NCBI GenBank assembly: GCA_002423305.1
Contig: DIVI01000054.1
Coordinates: 273 to 15,875, forward strand
DNA: 15,603 bases
Origin: Methylococcus sp. UBA6136
GTDB lineage: Bacteria; Pseudomonadota; Gammaproteobacteria; Methylococcales; Methylococcaceae
Reading direction: 5' to 3'
In this document: piece by piece, positions 7,421-13,994 of the stretch
Position numbering within the stretch: the first letter of the stretch is position 1
How the letters are laid out: every line of letters starts with the position of its first letter
Translations under genes and position numbers: made by a program
The notes under the pieces: generated by a model
Database searches by the model: none
Seen by the model: the letters and a program-made list of their open reading frames with translations, nothing else
Told to the model about the DNA's origin: nothing

Positions 7421-9318
7421 TGAAGACAGAAACTTGCCGTCGCTGCACCTTGTCGCTTCTGCTTGTGCTGGCATTAGCCTCATCTTTTTCCGTGGCTGCC
7501 GATGAACCGCCCTCACAGGCTCCGGGTTATGGGGCCTTGCCCTATTCGCCTCCCAAACCCGGCAGTTACACGCTACCGAGTATGGGCGAGGCGGCGGACG
7601 GGCAGGTGCTGGAGTCGAGCGGTCAGCCGGTGACGCTGCACCAGTTGTATGCGGGCCGTATGGTGCTGCTGAGCTTTATCTATGCAACCTGCGACGATGC
7701 CAATGGCTGCCCGCTGGCGACGATGGTGCTGCATCGCATCCAGTCTGCATTGAGGGGCAGGCCGGAGTTGGAGGGCCGTTTGCGGCTGATCACGCTGAGT
7801 TTCAATCCCAAGCACGACACGCCCGAGGTGATGGCAAAGTACGGCGAGAGTTTTCAATCGGGCGGCATCGACTGGCATTTTCTCACCACGCGCTTGGAGA
7901 CCGAATTACAGCCGATCCTGCGCGATTATCAGCAATCCGTGGACCGGGAAGTGGATGCGCAAGGCCATCCCACGGGCAAGTTTTCGCATCTGCTGCGGGT
8001 TTATCTGATTGACGAGGAGCGGCGGATTCGCAACAGCTACACCGTCTCGGTACTGCATCCCGATCTGGTGCTGTCGGATATCGAAACGCTGCGGCTGGAA
8101 TCGAGCGCGCCAGCAAGGCCGGCGGCGAACGCGCCGGCCTCCGCGCCGATTCGGGCGGGGGACGACAAATCGGGTTATGAGCGTCCGGACTACCAAACGA
8201 ACTCGGCTGCGCTGGCGCAGCGCCAGGGCCCGCCGGCTGATCTCTTCCGGTGGGCACGTCACCCGGTCCTGGGGCTGCCACCCTTGCCGACCCCGGCGGA
8301 CAATCCGATGACGCGGGAGAAAATTGCGCTCGGCCGCAAGCTGTTCTACGACCGGCGGCTGTCTCTGAATCAGACTTTTTCCTGCGCCATGTGCCACATT
8401 CCGGAGCAGGGTTTCACCAGTCAGGAGCAGGCCACCGCCATCGGTATCGAAGGCCGCACAGTGCGCCGCAATGCGCCGACGATCTACAACGTGGCCTATC
8501 TGACTTCGCTGTTCCACGACGGTCGCGAATCTAAGCTGGAGAATCAGGTCTGGGGACCTTTCCTGGCGGCCAACGAGATGGGCAACCCGTCCGTCGGGGC
8601 TGTCATCGACAAGCTGAAGTCGCTGCCGGATTATCGGGGTCTTTTCGAAAAGGCTTTCCGTCGTGGGCCGAGCATGGACGCGGTCGGGCAGGCGATTGCC
8701 AGCTACGAGCGGACACTGGTATCCGGGGATGCACCCTTCGATCGCTGGCATTACGGCCGTAGAGCCGATGCGTTGTCGCCGGCGGCGCAGAGGGGTTACG
8801 CGCTATTTGCCGGCAAGGCCGGCTGTGTGCAATGTCATACGATCGGAGCCAAGTCGGCGCTGTTCACCGACAATCAGTTGCACAATACCGGGCTCGGATA
8901 TCAGGAAAGCATGCGCCGCGAACCTGCCACTACTCCGGTTCAGGTGGCGCCCGGTGTGACATTTGATCTGTCTGCGGCCAGCATCGGCCAGGTCGCCGAG
9001 ACTCGCCCCGGTGACCTGGGTCGCTACGAGGTCACGCAAAACCCGGCGGACCGCTGGAAATACCGGACGCCCTCCCTGCGCAATATCGCGCTTACCGCGC
9101 CGTACATGCACCATGGCGGGATAGGCTCGCTGCGTGAGGTGGTCGAGTTCTACAATCGGGGCGGCGTGCCCAACGAAAATCTGGATCCCCTCATCCAGCC
9201 GTTGCATCTTGGCGAGGACGAAATTGAAAGCCTGGTCGACTTTCTGGAGTCGCTGACCGGCAGCGGTGTTGACACGCTAGTCTCCGATGCCTGGAGCGCG
9301 CCGGTCGGAGAGCGCTGA
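7417..9318 (+). CDS. SCO1/SenC - MauG dihaem fusion protein, exported
   Basis: This 633-residue protein joins two activities normally on separate genes next to mtoX. Residues 1-28 form a Sec signal peptide. Residues about 45-228 are a thioredoxin-fold SCO1/SenC domain for copper delivery, with C92 and C98 and a later His (H191 in FSHLLRVYLID) as the expected ligands. The cysteines are spaced Cx5C instead of the usual Cx3C. An Ala/Pro-rich linker (231-248) leads to a MauG/bacterial cytochrome c peroxidase domain with two haem c sites, C323-x2-C326-H327 and C470-x2-C473-H474. SYERTLVSG (429-437) and the TPSLRNIALTAPYMHHGG segment (551-568) are typical of it. MauG itself matures a tryptophan tryptophylquinone cofactor. 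Here a role in metal loading or maturation of MtoX is inferred. Two adjacent ATGs (7417, 7420) follow AGGGTGAG (7403-7410). The axial ligand of the second haem cannot be decided by eye. Confidence 0.92.
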   Translation: MMKTETCRRCTLSLLLVLALASSFSVAADEPPSQAPGYGALPYSPPKPGSYTLPSMGEAADGQVLESSGQPVTLHQLYAGRMVLLSFIYATCDDANGCPLATMVLHRIQSALRGRPELEGRLRLITLSFNPKHDTPEVMAKYGESFQSGGIDWHFLTTRLETELQPILRDYQQSVDREVDAQGHPTGKFSHLLRVYLIDEERRIRNSYTVSVLHPDLVLSDIETLRLESSAPARPAANAPASAPIRAGDDKSGYERPDYQTNSAALAQRQGPPADLFRWARHPVLGLPPLPTPADNPMTREKIALGRKLFYDRRLSLNQTFSCAMCHIPEQGFTSQEQATAIGIEGRTVRRNAPTIYNVAYLTSLFHDGRESKLENQVWGPFLAANEMGNPSVGAVIDKLKSLPDYRGLFEKAFRRGPSMDAVGQAIASYERTLVSGDAPFDRWHYGRRADALSPAAQRGYALFAGKAGCVQCHTIGAKSALFTDNQLHNTGLGYQESMRREPATTPVQVAPGVTFDLSAASIGQVAETRPGDLGRYEVTQNPADRWKYRTPSLRNIALTAPYMHHGGIGSLREVVEFYNRGGVPNENLDPLIQPLHLGEDEIESLVDFLESLTGSGVDTLVSDAWSAPVGER

Positions 9319-9583
9319 ACTTGCCTGACATGGTGGGGCGGCGCCCATAAGCCGAGATGGGCCGGCATCTTGCCGTGCCGCTGGTCATAATCCTCGAGCA
9401 GGAAAGCGGCATAAGGTCCTTTATTGCAGGCAGTTTGCTCGGTAAGGCGATCTGCGAATATGAATGGCCGTCATGATGATGGGCACAAGCAAGAAGACAA
9501 GCATGTGCTGATACGCTGGAACTTTTTGCAACGGACCGGCGTCCCATTTGGCGGCATTTGCCGCTTACCTTGTGAGGAAATCC

Positions 9584-9727
9584 ATGGAACTGATGATTCT
9601 GAGCCTGACCTTGGTAGCTATTGCTCTGATTTTGAGTTTTGACGTGGCTGAACCACGTCAGGCAGTCAGGGTGATTGATCGTGATGCGGAAAGGCGTTTG
9701 GAACGCTGGATGGCTGAAAGGCCTTAG
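9584..9727 (+). CDS. Small single-helix membrane peptide, 47 residues
   Basis: The reading frame starts at ATG 9584, with GAGGA (9574-9578) 5 bases upstream, and stops at TAG 9725-9727. The product begins MELMILSLTLVAIALILSF, one hydrophobic helix, followed by a charged Arg/Glu/Asp-rich tail (about residues 23-46). Its start resembles that of the 31-residue peptide at 11646-11741. It is followed 35 bases later by a perfect 18-bp terminator, which supports a real transcription unit. I do not recognise a family. It lies 265 bases after the SCO1-MauG gene, a gap in which I see no other gene. Function is unknown; the tail suggests contact with a cytosolic partner. Confidence 0.6.
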   Translation: MELMILSLTLVAIALILSFDVAEPRQAVRVIDRDAERRLERWMAERP

Positions 9728-9761
9728 CCGAGGGTGTTCCCTCCCCATCGGGGGACGTGCT

Positions 9762-9802
9762 GCCCGTAAAAAACCCGGCTTATGGCCGGGTTTTTTACGG
9801 GC
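9762..9802. terminator. Bidirectional intrinsic terminator, 18-bp perfect stem
   Basis: The arms at 9762-9779 and 9785-9802 are perfectly complementary over 18 bp around a 5-base loop. Each arm carries a six-base A or T run after a CCCGGC/GCCGGG core, so a T-run follows the hairpin in both directions. It lies between the plus-strand 47-residue gene and the minus-strand yigZ, serving both. Confidence 0.92.
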
Positions 9803-9833
9803 TTCTTTCAGGGAGCTCACGGAGTGGTGTCCT

Positions 9834-10463
9834 TCACAAATGCTTCAGATCAAATTGATCGCGGGTTGCATTGCGAAGCTGGGTCTCGAAGGGTTCGATT
9901 TTTTCACTGGGCATTTGGCAGATAACCCGAACGCCTCGCTCGGTGTAGTCTTCGAGACGTTCCTCGGCGCCATGGCTGTCCAGGCACCGATAGAGGCTAC
10001 CCATTTGGTCAAAGAGCACTTCGACCGCGATCCGGAGCCGAGGGAACTCCTCGCGCCGGTCCGCTTTGCGGAGCGCTTCACTCGCCGTACCCCCGTAGGC
10101 GCGCATCAATCCGCCGGCACCTAGCAGAGTCCCGCCGAAATAACGGATCACGCCGACGACAATGAAGTCCAGCCCCTGCCCCTCAATAACCTTGTAGATA
10201 GGTTGTCCGGCCGTTCCTGTCGGTTCACCACCGTCGCTGTAACGGTATTGCTGGCCCATACGATAAGCCCAACACAGGTGGGAGGCTTCCGGGTGTCGCT
10301 GAATCAGGGTCTGCAGAAACTGGTTCGCCTCGGTCGTCGTCCTGATGTGTCGGGCGTAGGCCAGGAAGCTTGAACCTTTGATGCTGTCGCGGTGCTCTGC
10401 TACGCCCTCAAGAGTGATGAAGCGTTGGTTCGTGGAATACGTTTTATCTGTCACCGATTCCAT
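9834..10463 (-). CDS. yigZ: YigZ / IMPACT family protein (UPF0029)
   Basis: A 209-residue cytosolic protein, the usual size for the bacterial YigZ group of the IMPACT family. The N-terminal UPF0029 domain shows KGSSFLAYARHI (residues 29-40). The family signature region follows at about 75-130, including SDGGEPTGTAGQPI, VVGVIRYFGGTLLGAGGL and RAYGGTASEAL. The smaller C-terminal domain fills the rest. Eukaryotic IMPACT regulates the GCN2 kinase; the bacterial role is not settled, with RNA or ribosome binding suggested. The gene lies 27 bases after the His-rich unknown gene on the same strand, so the two probably share a transcript, ended by the terminator at 9762-9802. The ribosome binding site before 10463 is weak. 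Confidence 0.93.
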   Translation of the reverse strand: MESVTDKTYSTNQRFITLEGVAEHRDSIKGSSFLAYARHIRTTTEANQFLQTLIQRHPEASHLCWAYRMGQQYRYSDGGEPTGTAGQPIYKVIEGQGLDFIVVGVIRYFGGTLLGAGGLMRAYGGTASEALRKADRREEFPRLRIAVEVLFDQMGSLYRCLDSHGAEERLEDYTERGVRVICQMPSEKIEPFETQLRNATRDQFDLKHL

Positions 10464-10490
10464 TCTATCAAGTCCCGTATGGCGAGGGTT

Positions 10491-11348
10491 TCAGCAGATT
10501 CCCCCTTCAGTGAAGAAGTACTGTTCCAGGACCCTTGCCGTCGCTTCGCCGAAGTCATGGCCAGTCAGTGCCAGCAAAGCGTTAGTCTCTTGTTGCTCCA
10601 ACTGCCATAGGGTCGCAAGTTGACGGATCAGTTGAAGGATTTCCTGTTTGGTATCCCCTGACAGGGGTTCCCGCAAGCTTTTTCCTTCACGGCGCAGCAG
10701 GCATTCCACCAGCACGGCATGAAAATATCGTAATCCGTGAACCGGGTGGGTGTTCATGTCGCTGATGAGGTAATCAAACTTCTCGGCAAACATCGCGTCG
10801 TGCAGATAGGCCGTGAAATGACCAGCCTCATGAGCCCGCTGCAGGAGTCGAAAGAAGTGACGCTGAGCTTGATGCTCCGTGGGGTCATGAAAGAATTTCC
10901 AGGCATGCTCCAGGTCGTGGATGAGGAATTCGAAGCCATTGGCCTTGCCGAGGACCGGCTGAACCGCCCGGGGGAATTCGCTAATGACCGTGACCGGCCG
11001 GGTGCCTTGGATCTGCATGCCAAGCACTTCGAGAGGGGATGGAATGCGGGTGAGCAGGGTCAGTGGCCAGTCCCCGAGGACCCAGCCGAGCAGAGCGATG
11101 GGTACGGAGGGGGTGATTTTGAAAAAGCGGGCATCGCCAAGCCAGTCGATCAATGATTCGTCCAGCGCTCTCCCATGGGCCGCGAGAAGATGTTCGCGCC
11201 AAAGTGGGTGATCCGGGGTATTGCCGTATCGATGGTTACGGGAGGCGAAGCGAGTCCCATGCCGGTCCATTTGCCATAGGAGAAAGTAGGAGGCAGCAAA
11301 GGCCGCGTCGCTGATTTCATCCTCATGCCAACGTGAGTGCTGGTGCAT
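10491..11348 (-). CDS. Histidine-rich protein of unknown function
   Basis: A 285-residue, mostly helical cytosolic protein that I cannot assign to a family. Its centre is rich in histidine and acid residues in helix-like spacing: H144-D145-x-E147-H148 (IHDLEHAWKFFHD), H159, H164, H173-E174, H177, H183-D184, then D197, H201 and H204 (DMNTHPVHG), H210 and E215. This resembles a helical metal site, perhaps di-metal, but that is inference. The ATG at 11348 has no ribosome binding site. The frame is open upstream to 11458 and contains a CTG at 11399 preceded by GAGGA with 7-base spacing, so translation might begin earlier at a non-standard codon. yigZ follows after 27 bases and is probably co-transcribed. 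Confidence 0.75.
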   Translation of the reverse strand: MHQHSRWHEDEISDAAFAASYFLLWQMDRHGTRFASRNHRYGNTPDHPLWREHLLAAHGRALDESLIDWLGDARFFKITPSVPIALLGWVLGDWPLTLLTRIPSPLEVLGMQIQGTRPVTVISEFPRAVQPVLGKANGFEFLIHDLEHAWKFFHDPTEHQAQRHFFRLLQRAHEAGHFTAYLHDAMFAEKFDYLISDMNTHPVHGLRYFHAVLVECLLRREGKSLREPLSGDTKQEILQLIRQLATLWQLEQQETNALLALTGHDFGEATARVLEQYFFTEGGIC

Positions 11349-11585
11349 GAGGTCACTGATCAGTCCAGGGGAAGGGCGGGTATCGGCGGGTGCGATCAGA
11401 GACTGTTCCTCGGTAGCTGATGACCCCTTGATCTCTTTGAGCTGAATTGTTGCGGGTTAGGGCCGACGGGAATGTTCGCGTATTTGGGGGGCGTTTGCCA
11501 ATGATTGGATTGCCACCCGAGGTGACGAATCGTACTTCTGTTGGACCTGATGATGATCTTGTGCTGTCAATGTCGAACAATGAAG

Positions 11586-11611
11586 CAAAAAAAGCCCCGG
11601 AGACCGGGGCT
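11586..11611 (-). terminator. Intrinsic terminator for the 31-residue peptide gene
   Basis: Read on the minus strand, AGCCCCGG (11611-11604) and CCGGGGCT (11600-11593) form an 8-bp G+C-rich stem with a 3-base loop. A run of T follows (A-run 11587-11593 on the plus strand), a classic Rho-independent terminator. It lies 35 bases after the stop of the minus-strand peptide gene at 11646-11741. Confidence 0.88.
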
Positions 11612-11645
11612 GGGGGGAGGAGAGAAAGTGTTATGTTCTGGTAAC

Positions 11646-11741
11646 TCAGTCATGGTTCGCTTCGGCGGACTTGGGTGGGTTGGGAAGGTCGACGGTTGCC
11701 ATCGAGACCACGATGACTAATGCAAGAATGAAGATTTCCAT
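11646..11741 (-). CDS. Small membrane peptide, 31 residues
   Basis: The minus-strand frame starts at ATG 11741-11739 and stops at TGA 11648-11646. It encodes MEIFILALVIVVSMATVDLP and a short polar tail ending in Asp. One hydrophobic helix fills residues 3-17. An AGG at about 8 bases before the start is a modest ribosome binding site. A candidate promoter lies upstream and a clear intrinsic terminator downstream, so it looks like a self-contained unit. The first residues resemble those of the 47-residue peptide at 9584-9727. It is too small for family assignment. Function is unknown; small regulatory membrane peptide or toxin-like roles cannot be told apart here. Confidence 0.6.
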   Translation of the reverse strand: MEIFILALVIVVSMATVDLPNPPKSAEANHD

Positions 11742-11775
11742 GGTTTACCTACTTGGGTTGTTGAAGTCGATTGTG

Positions 11776-11803
11776 ACTATAACAGAAGGTAAATGGCTTT
11801 AAA
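11776..11803 (-). promoter_or_regulatory. Candidate promoter for the 31-residue peptide gene
   Basis: On the minus strand TTTAAA (11803-11798) and TATAGT (11781-11776) are 16 bases apart, and the -10 is preceded by TGT as an extended element. It lies about 35 bases before the peptide start, in an AT-rich stretch. The -35 is imperfect. Confidence 0.45.
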
Positions 11804-11843
11804 TTCGATTAACTGTTTTCTTTATGGAAACAAATGGGGTTTT

Positions 11844-11862
11844 CGCCCCCGGGGCGGGGGCG
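11844..11862. other. G+C hairpin after the 72-residue gene
   Basis: CGCCCCC (11844-11850) pairs with GGGGGCG (11856-11862) around a 5-base loop, 25 bases after the stop of the minus-strand 72-residue gene. On that strand it is followed by AAAACCCC and not a T-run, so it is at best a Rho-assisted terminator or mRNA end-stabiliser. Confidence 0.35.
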
Positions 11863-11886
11863 CCATGTGAGTGGGGGAGAAATTTT

Positions 11887-12105
11887 TTAGCGTAACCAGC
11901 TGTTCCGCTGAATGAGTGATTCCAGCCAGGCTTCAGGTGCCTTGGGTTCAACAGCAAGCGTCGGGTAAATGTGGCGGTAGAACCGAGCGATAGCCCCTTG
12001 ATCGCTGTGGTCCTGACGGGCCGATGGGGCCGGGTTCTCCCGATAGAACATCAAGACTTCTCGTTCGACAGTCCTCGGGTTTGAAATAATCGCAGTAGCA
12101 GCCAT
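11887..12105 (-). CDS. Hypothetical 72-residue protein
   Basis: The start at 12105 has a strong ribosome binding site, GGAGGG (12118-12113 on the minus strand), 7 bases before the ATG. This makes it a convincing gene despite its size. The product is soluble, with MAATAIISNPRTVEREVLMF at the N-terminus, a charged middle and a C-terminal segment with EAWLESLIQRNSWLR. It has no membrane segment, signal peptide or cysteine, and I do not recognise a family. It lies downstream of the selO terminator and upstream of the 31-residue peptide gene on the same strand, so it is probably its own short transcription unit. Confidence 0.65.
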   Translation of the reverse strand: MAATAIISNPRTVEREVLMFYRENPAPSARQDHSDQGAIARFYRHIYPTLAVEPKAPEAWLESLIQRNSWLR

Positions 12106-12135
12106 GGTCTGTCCCTCCGGTAGTGTTCGTGGGCG

Positions 12136-12167
12136 AAAAAGGGTGGATGTTCCGGTGGAGCATCCAC
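12136..12167 (-). terminator. Intrinsic terminator downstream of selO
   Basis: On the minus strand GTGGATG (12167-12161) pairs with CATCCAC (12149-12143) around an 11-base loop, followed by CCC and TTTTT (A-run 12136-12140 on the plus strand). It is oriented to end the sua5-murF-selO transcript, about 170 bases after the selO stop. A second inverted repeat nearby (GACTGAG 12179-12185 with CTCAGTC 12195-12201, then TGTTTTCTT) faces the plus strand, where I see no gene for it to serve. Confidence 0.65.
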
Positions 12168-12334
12168 GCCGTTGTGTCGACTGAGAAGGAGAGGCTCAGT
12201 CTGTTTTCTTGCCAGCAGATACCGTGCCAGCACGATGGCTAGCGACGTGGTTCATGGTTGGAGGGCGGAACTTGTGCGTGTGTGCTTCCAGCTTGAGCCG
12301 GGACGCACCGTCCTGGGGCGAAAAGGAGGCCTCT

Positions 12335-13936
12335 TCAGGAACTGCAGGACAGCATCGAGCACCCCGGCTTGTTGCGCGCCCACTCGGGCCGTTTTTCGGC
12401 AAACGCCTCGCGGCCGGGCTGGTCGGTGCAGGGCCGGCGCAGCACGTCCAGCAGCTCGGTGATGCCCGAAGCGTCGCCCTGTTCGGCTCGGTCGATGGCC
12501 TCTTGGGCCAGGTAGTTGCGCAGCACATAACGCGGATTGGCGGCGTGCATGCGCGCAACACGATCGGCGTCGGCTTCGCCGTCCAGCCGCAACCGGCCGG
12601 CATAGCGCCGCAGCCAGTTCAGCCAGCGCAGGCGCAGCTCCGGCGGGATCGTATCCGGCCGGTACCAGGCCGCCTGCAGCGGCGCTAGGAGTTCGGTTTC
12701 GACATCATCCGCTTGGTCCGGGCCGATCCGTGACAACTCCCGGAAAAAGATTGTCATGTCGGTCTCGGCCAGCGGCAGCAGCGCCAAGAGTTCACTGATG
12801 AGTTCATCGTCCAGAACCGGGTCGTGGCGCCGAAGGCCCAGCTTGCGGGCCATCATCTCGGTCCAGCCCACTTCGTACCGCGCCACATAGCCGTCCAGCC
12901 CGGCCTGCAGGGGTTCGACCACGCCGATCAGCGGATGCAGGGCATTGGCGAGTTGCACCAGATTCCAGTAAGCGATGCGCGGCTGATGGCCGAAGCGGTA
13001 GCGCCGGCCACCGGCATCGGTGGTGTTGGGCGTCCAGTCCGGGTCGTAGTCATCGACCCAGCCGTAGGGGCCGTAATCGATGGTCAGGCCAAGGATGGAC
13101 ATGTTGTCGGTGTTCATCACGCCATGCACGAAGCCGACCCGCTGCCACTCGACGATGAGGTCGGCGGTGCGGAGACAAATGTCCCCGAACCAAGCCGCGT
13201 AGCCGTCGGCGCCGGGCGTCACCGCCAGATGGGGGAAATCCGCGCGGATCGTGAAATCGGCCAGTTGCCGCAGTAATTCCTGCTCGCCGCGGGCGGCAAG
13301 GATCTCGAAGTGGCCGAAACGGGTGAAGGAGGGCGCGACCCGGCAGACGACCGCGCCGGGTTCCAGGCGCGAATGGCCGTCGTAGAACATATCGCGGACG
13401 ACTTCCCGGCCGGTGGCGACCAGACTTAGTGCGCGGGTGGTCGGCACACCCAGGTGGTGCATGGCCTCGCTGCAGAGGAATTCGCGAATGGAGGAACGCA
13501 GCACCGCGAGCCCATCGGCCGTGCGCGAATAGGGTGTCGGTCCGGCGCCCTTGAGTTGCAGAGTTCGATGGACACCATCGAGGCCGCGCACCTCGCCGAG
13601 ATTGATGGCGCGGCCGTCGCCGAGCTGGCCGGCCCAGTTCCCGAATTGATGTCCGCCGTAACAAGTGGCATGCGGGACCATGCCCGGCACCAGCCTGTTT
13701 CCGGCCAGCACTTCGGCAAACACCGGGTCGGCGTAAGCCTCAGGGCCAAGTCCCAGATCGGCGGCCACCTCGGCGGAATGTGCCAGCAGGCGCGGCGCGG
13801 GGACTGTCGTGGGCGCCACGTTCGACCAGCAGGCCCCGTGGACTTGCCGGGGAATGTTGCGGGTGTCGGGATCGGCCGGCAGCGCCTCGACGAAGCGGCT
13901 GCCGAACGTCAGGTCGGAAAGGCTGGCATGACGCAT
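12335..13936 (-). CDS. selO: Protein adenylyltransferase SelO (YdiU family)
   Basis: SelO is a pseudokinase-fold enzyme that transfers AMP from ATP to Ser, Thr or Tyr of target proteins, with roles in redox homeostasis. From ATG 13936 the product is 533 residues; a TTG at 13978 would add 14. The family's hallmark blocks are visible: GGHQFGNWAGQLGDGRA, LQLKGAGPTPYSR with the ATP-binding Lys, RSSIREFLCSEAM, and VGFVHGVMNTDNM followed by IDYGPYGWVDDYDP, which hold the metal-binding Asn and Asp. The C-terminus reads GCSMLSCSS. Its last Cys takes the place of the selenocysteine in vertebrate SELENOO, so this is a Cys form and no Sec recoding is needed. It follows murF by 58 bases on the same strand and is probably the last gene of that transcript. 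G+C is high, 68% in one sampled line. Confidence 0.96.
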   Translation of the reverse strand: MRHASLSDLTFGSRFVEALPADPDTRNIPRQVHGACWSNVAPTTVPAPRLLAHSAEVAADLGLGPEAYADPVFAEVLAGNRLVPGMVPHATCYGGHQFGNWAGQLGDGRAINLGEVRGLDGVHRTLQLKGAGPTPYSRTADGLAVLRSSIREFLCSEAMHHLGVPTTRALSLVATGREVVRDMFYDGHSRLEPGAVVCRVAPSFTRFGHFEILAARGEQELLRQLADFTIRADFPHLAVTPGADGYAAWFGDICLRTADLIVEWQRVGFVHGVMNTDNMSILGLTIDYGPYGWVDDYDPDWTPNTTDAGGRRYRFGHQPRIAYWNLVQLANALHPLIGVVEPLQAGLDGYVARYEVGWTEMMARKLGLRRHDPVLDDELISELLALLPLAETDMTIFFRELSRIGPDQADDVETELLAPLQAAWYRPDTIPPELRLRWLNWLRRYAGRLRLDGEADADRVARMHAANPRYVLRNYLAQEAIDRAEQGDASGITELLDVLRRPCTDQPGREAFAEKRPEWARNKPGCSMLSCSS

Positions 13937-13994
13937 GGCGTTGGGGTCCGTATGGCCGAGTCGGGTTACCGGGGTCAAATCGTGGGTCTCCGGT

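Noticed and set aside
9150..9470. Minus-strand open frame running from the SCO1-MauG end into the gap, with a protein-like stretch (LLEDYDQRHGKMPAHLGLW)
   Set aside because: It may be a gene relic, but it has no start signal or recognised family, and half of it is antisense to the MauG domain; too weak to list.
9424..9642. 72-codon plus-strand frame
   Set aside because: It has no good ribosome binding site and overlaps the better-supported 47-residue frame at 9584-9727.
11353..11580. 75-codon minus-strand frame upstream of the His-rich gene
   Set aside because: No ribosome binding site and low-complexity composition; the competing frame leading into the His-rich gene is more plausible.
12335..12360. 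Selenocysteine at the end of SelO
   Set aside because: The position corresponding to Sec is encoded by a Cys codon and the stop follows normally, so no recoding is needed.
12196..12603. Minus-strand frame extending past the selO stop
   Set aside because: It is an alternative frame of selO; the downstream part has no start site or protein-like features.
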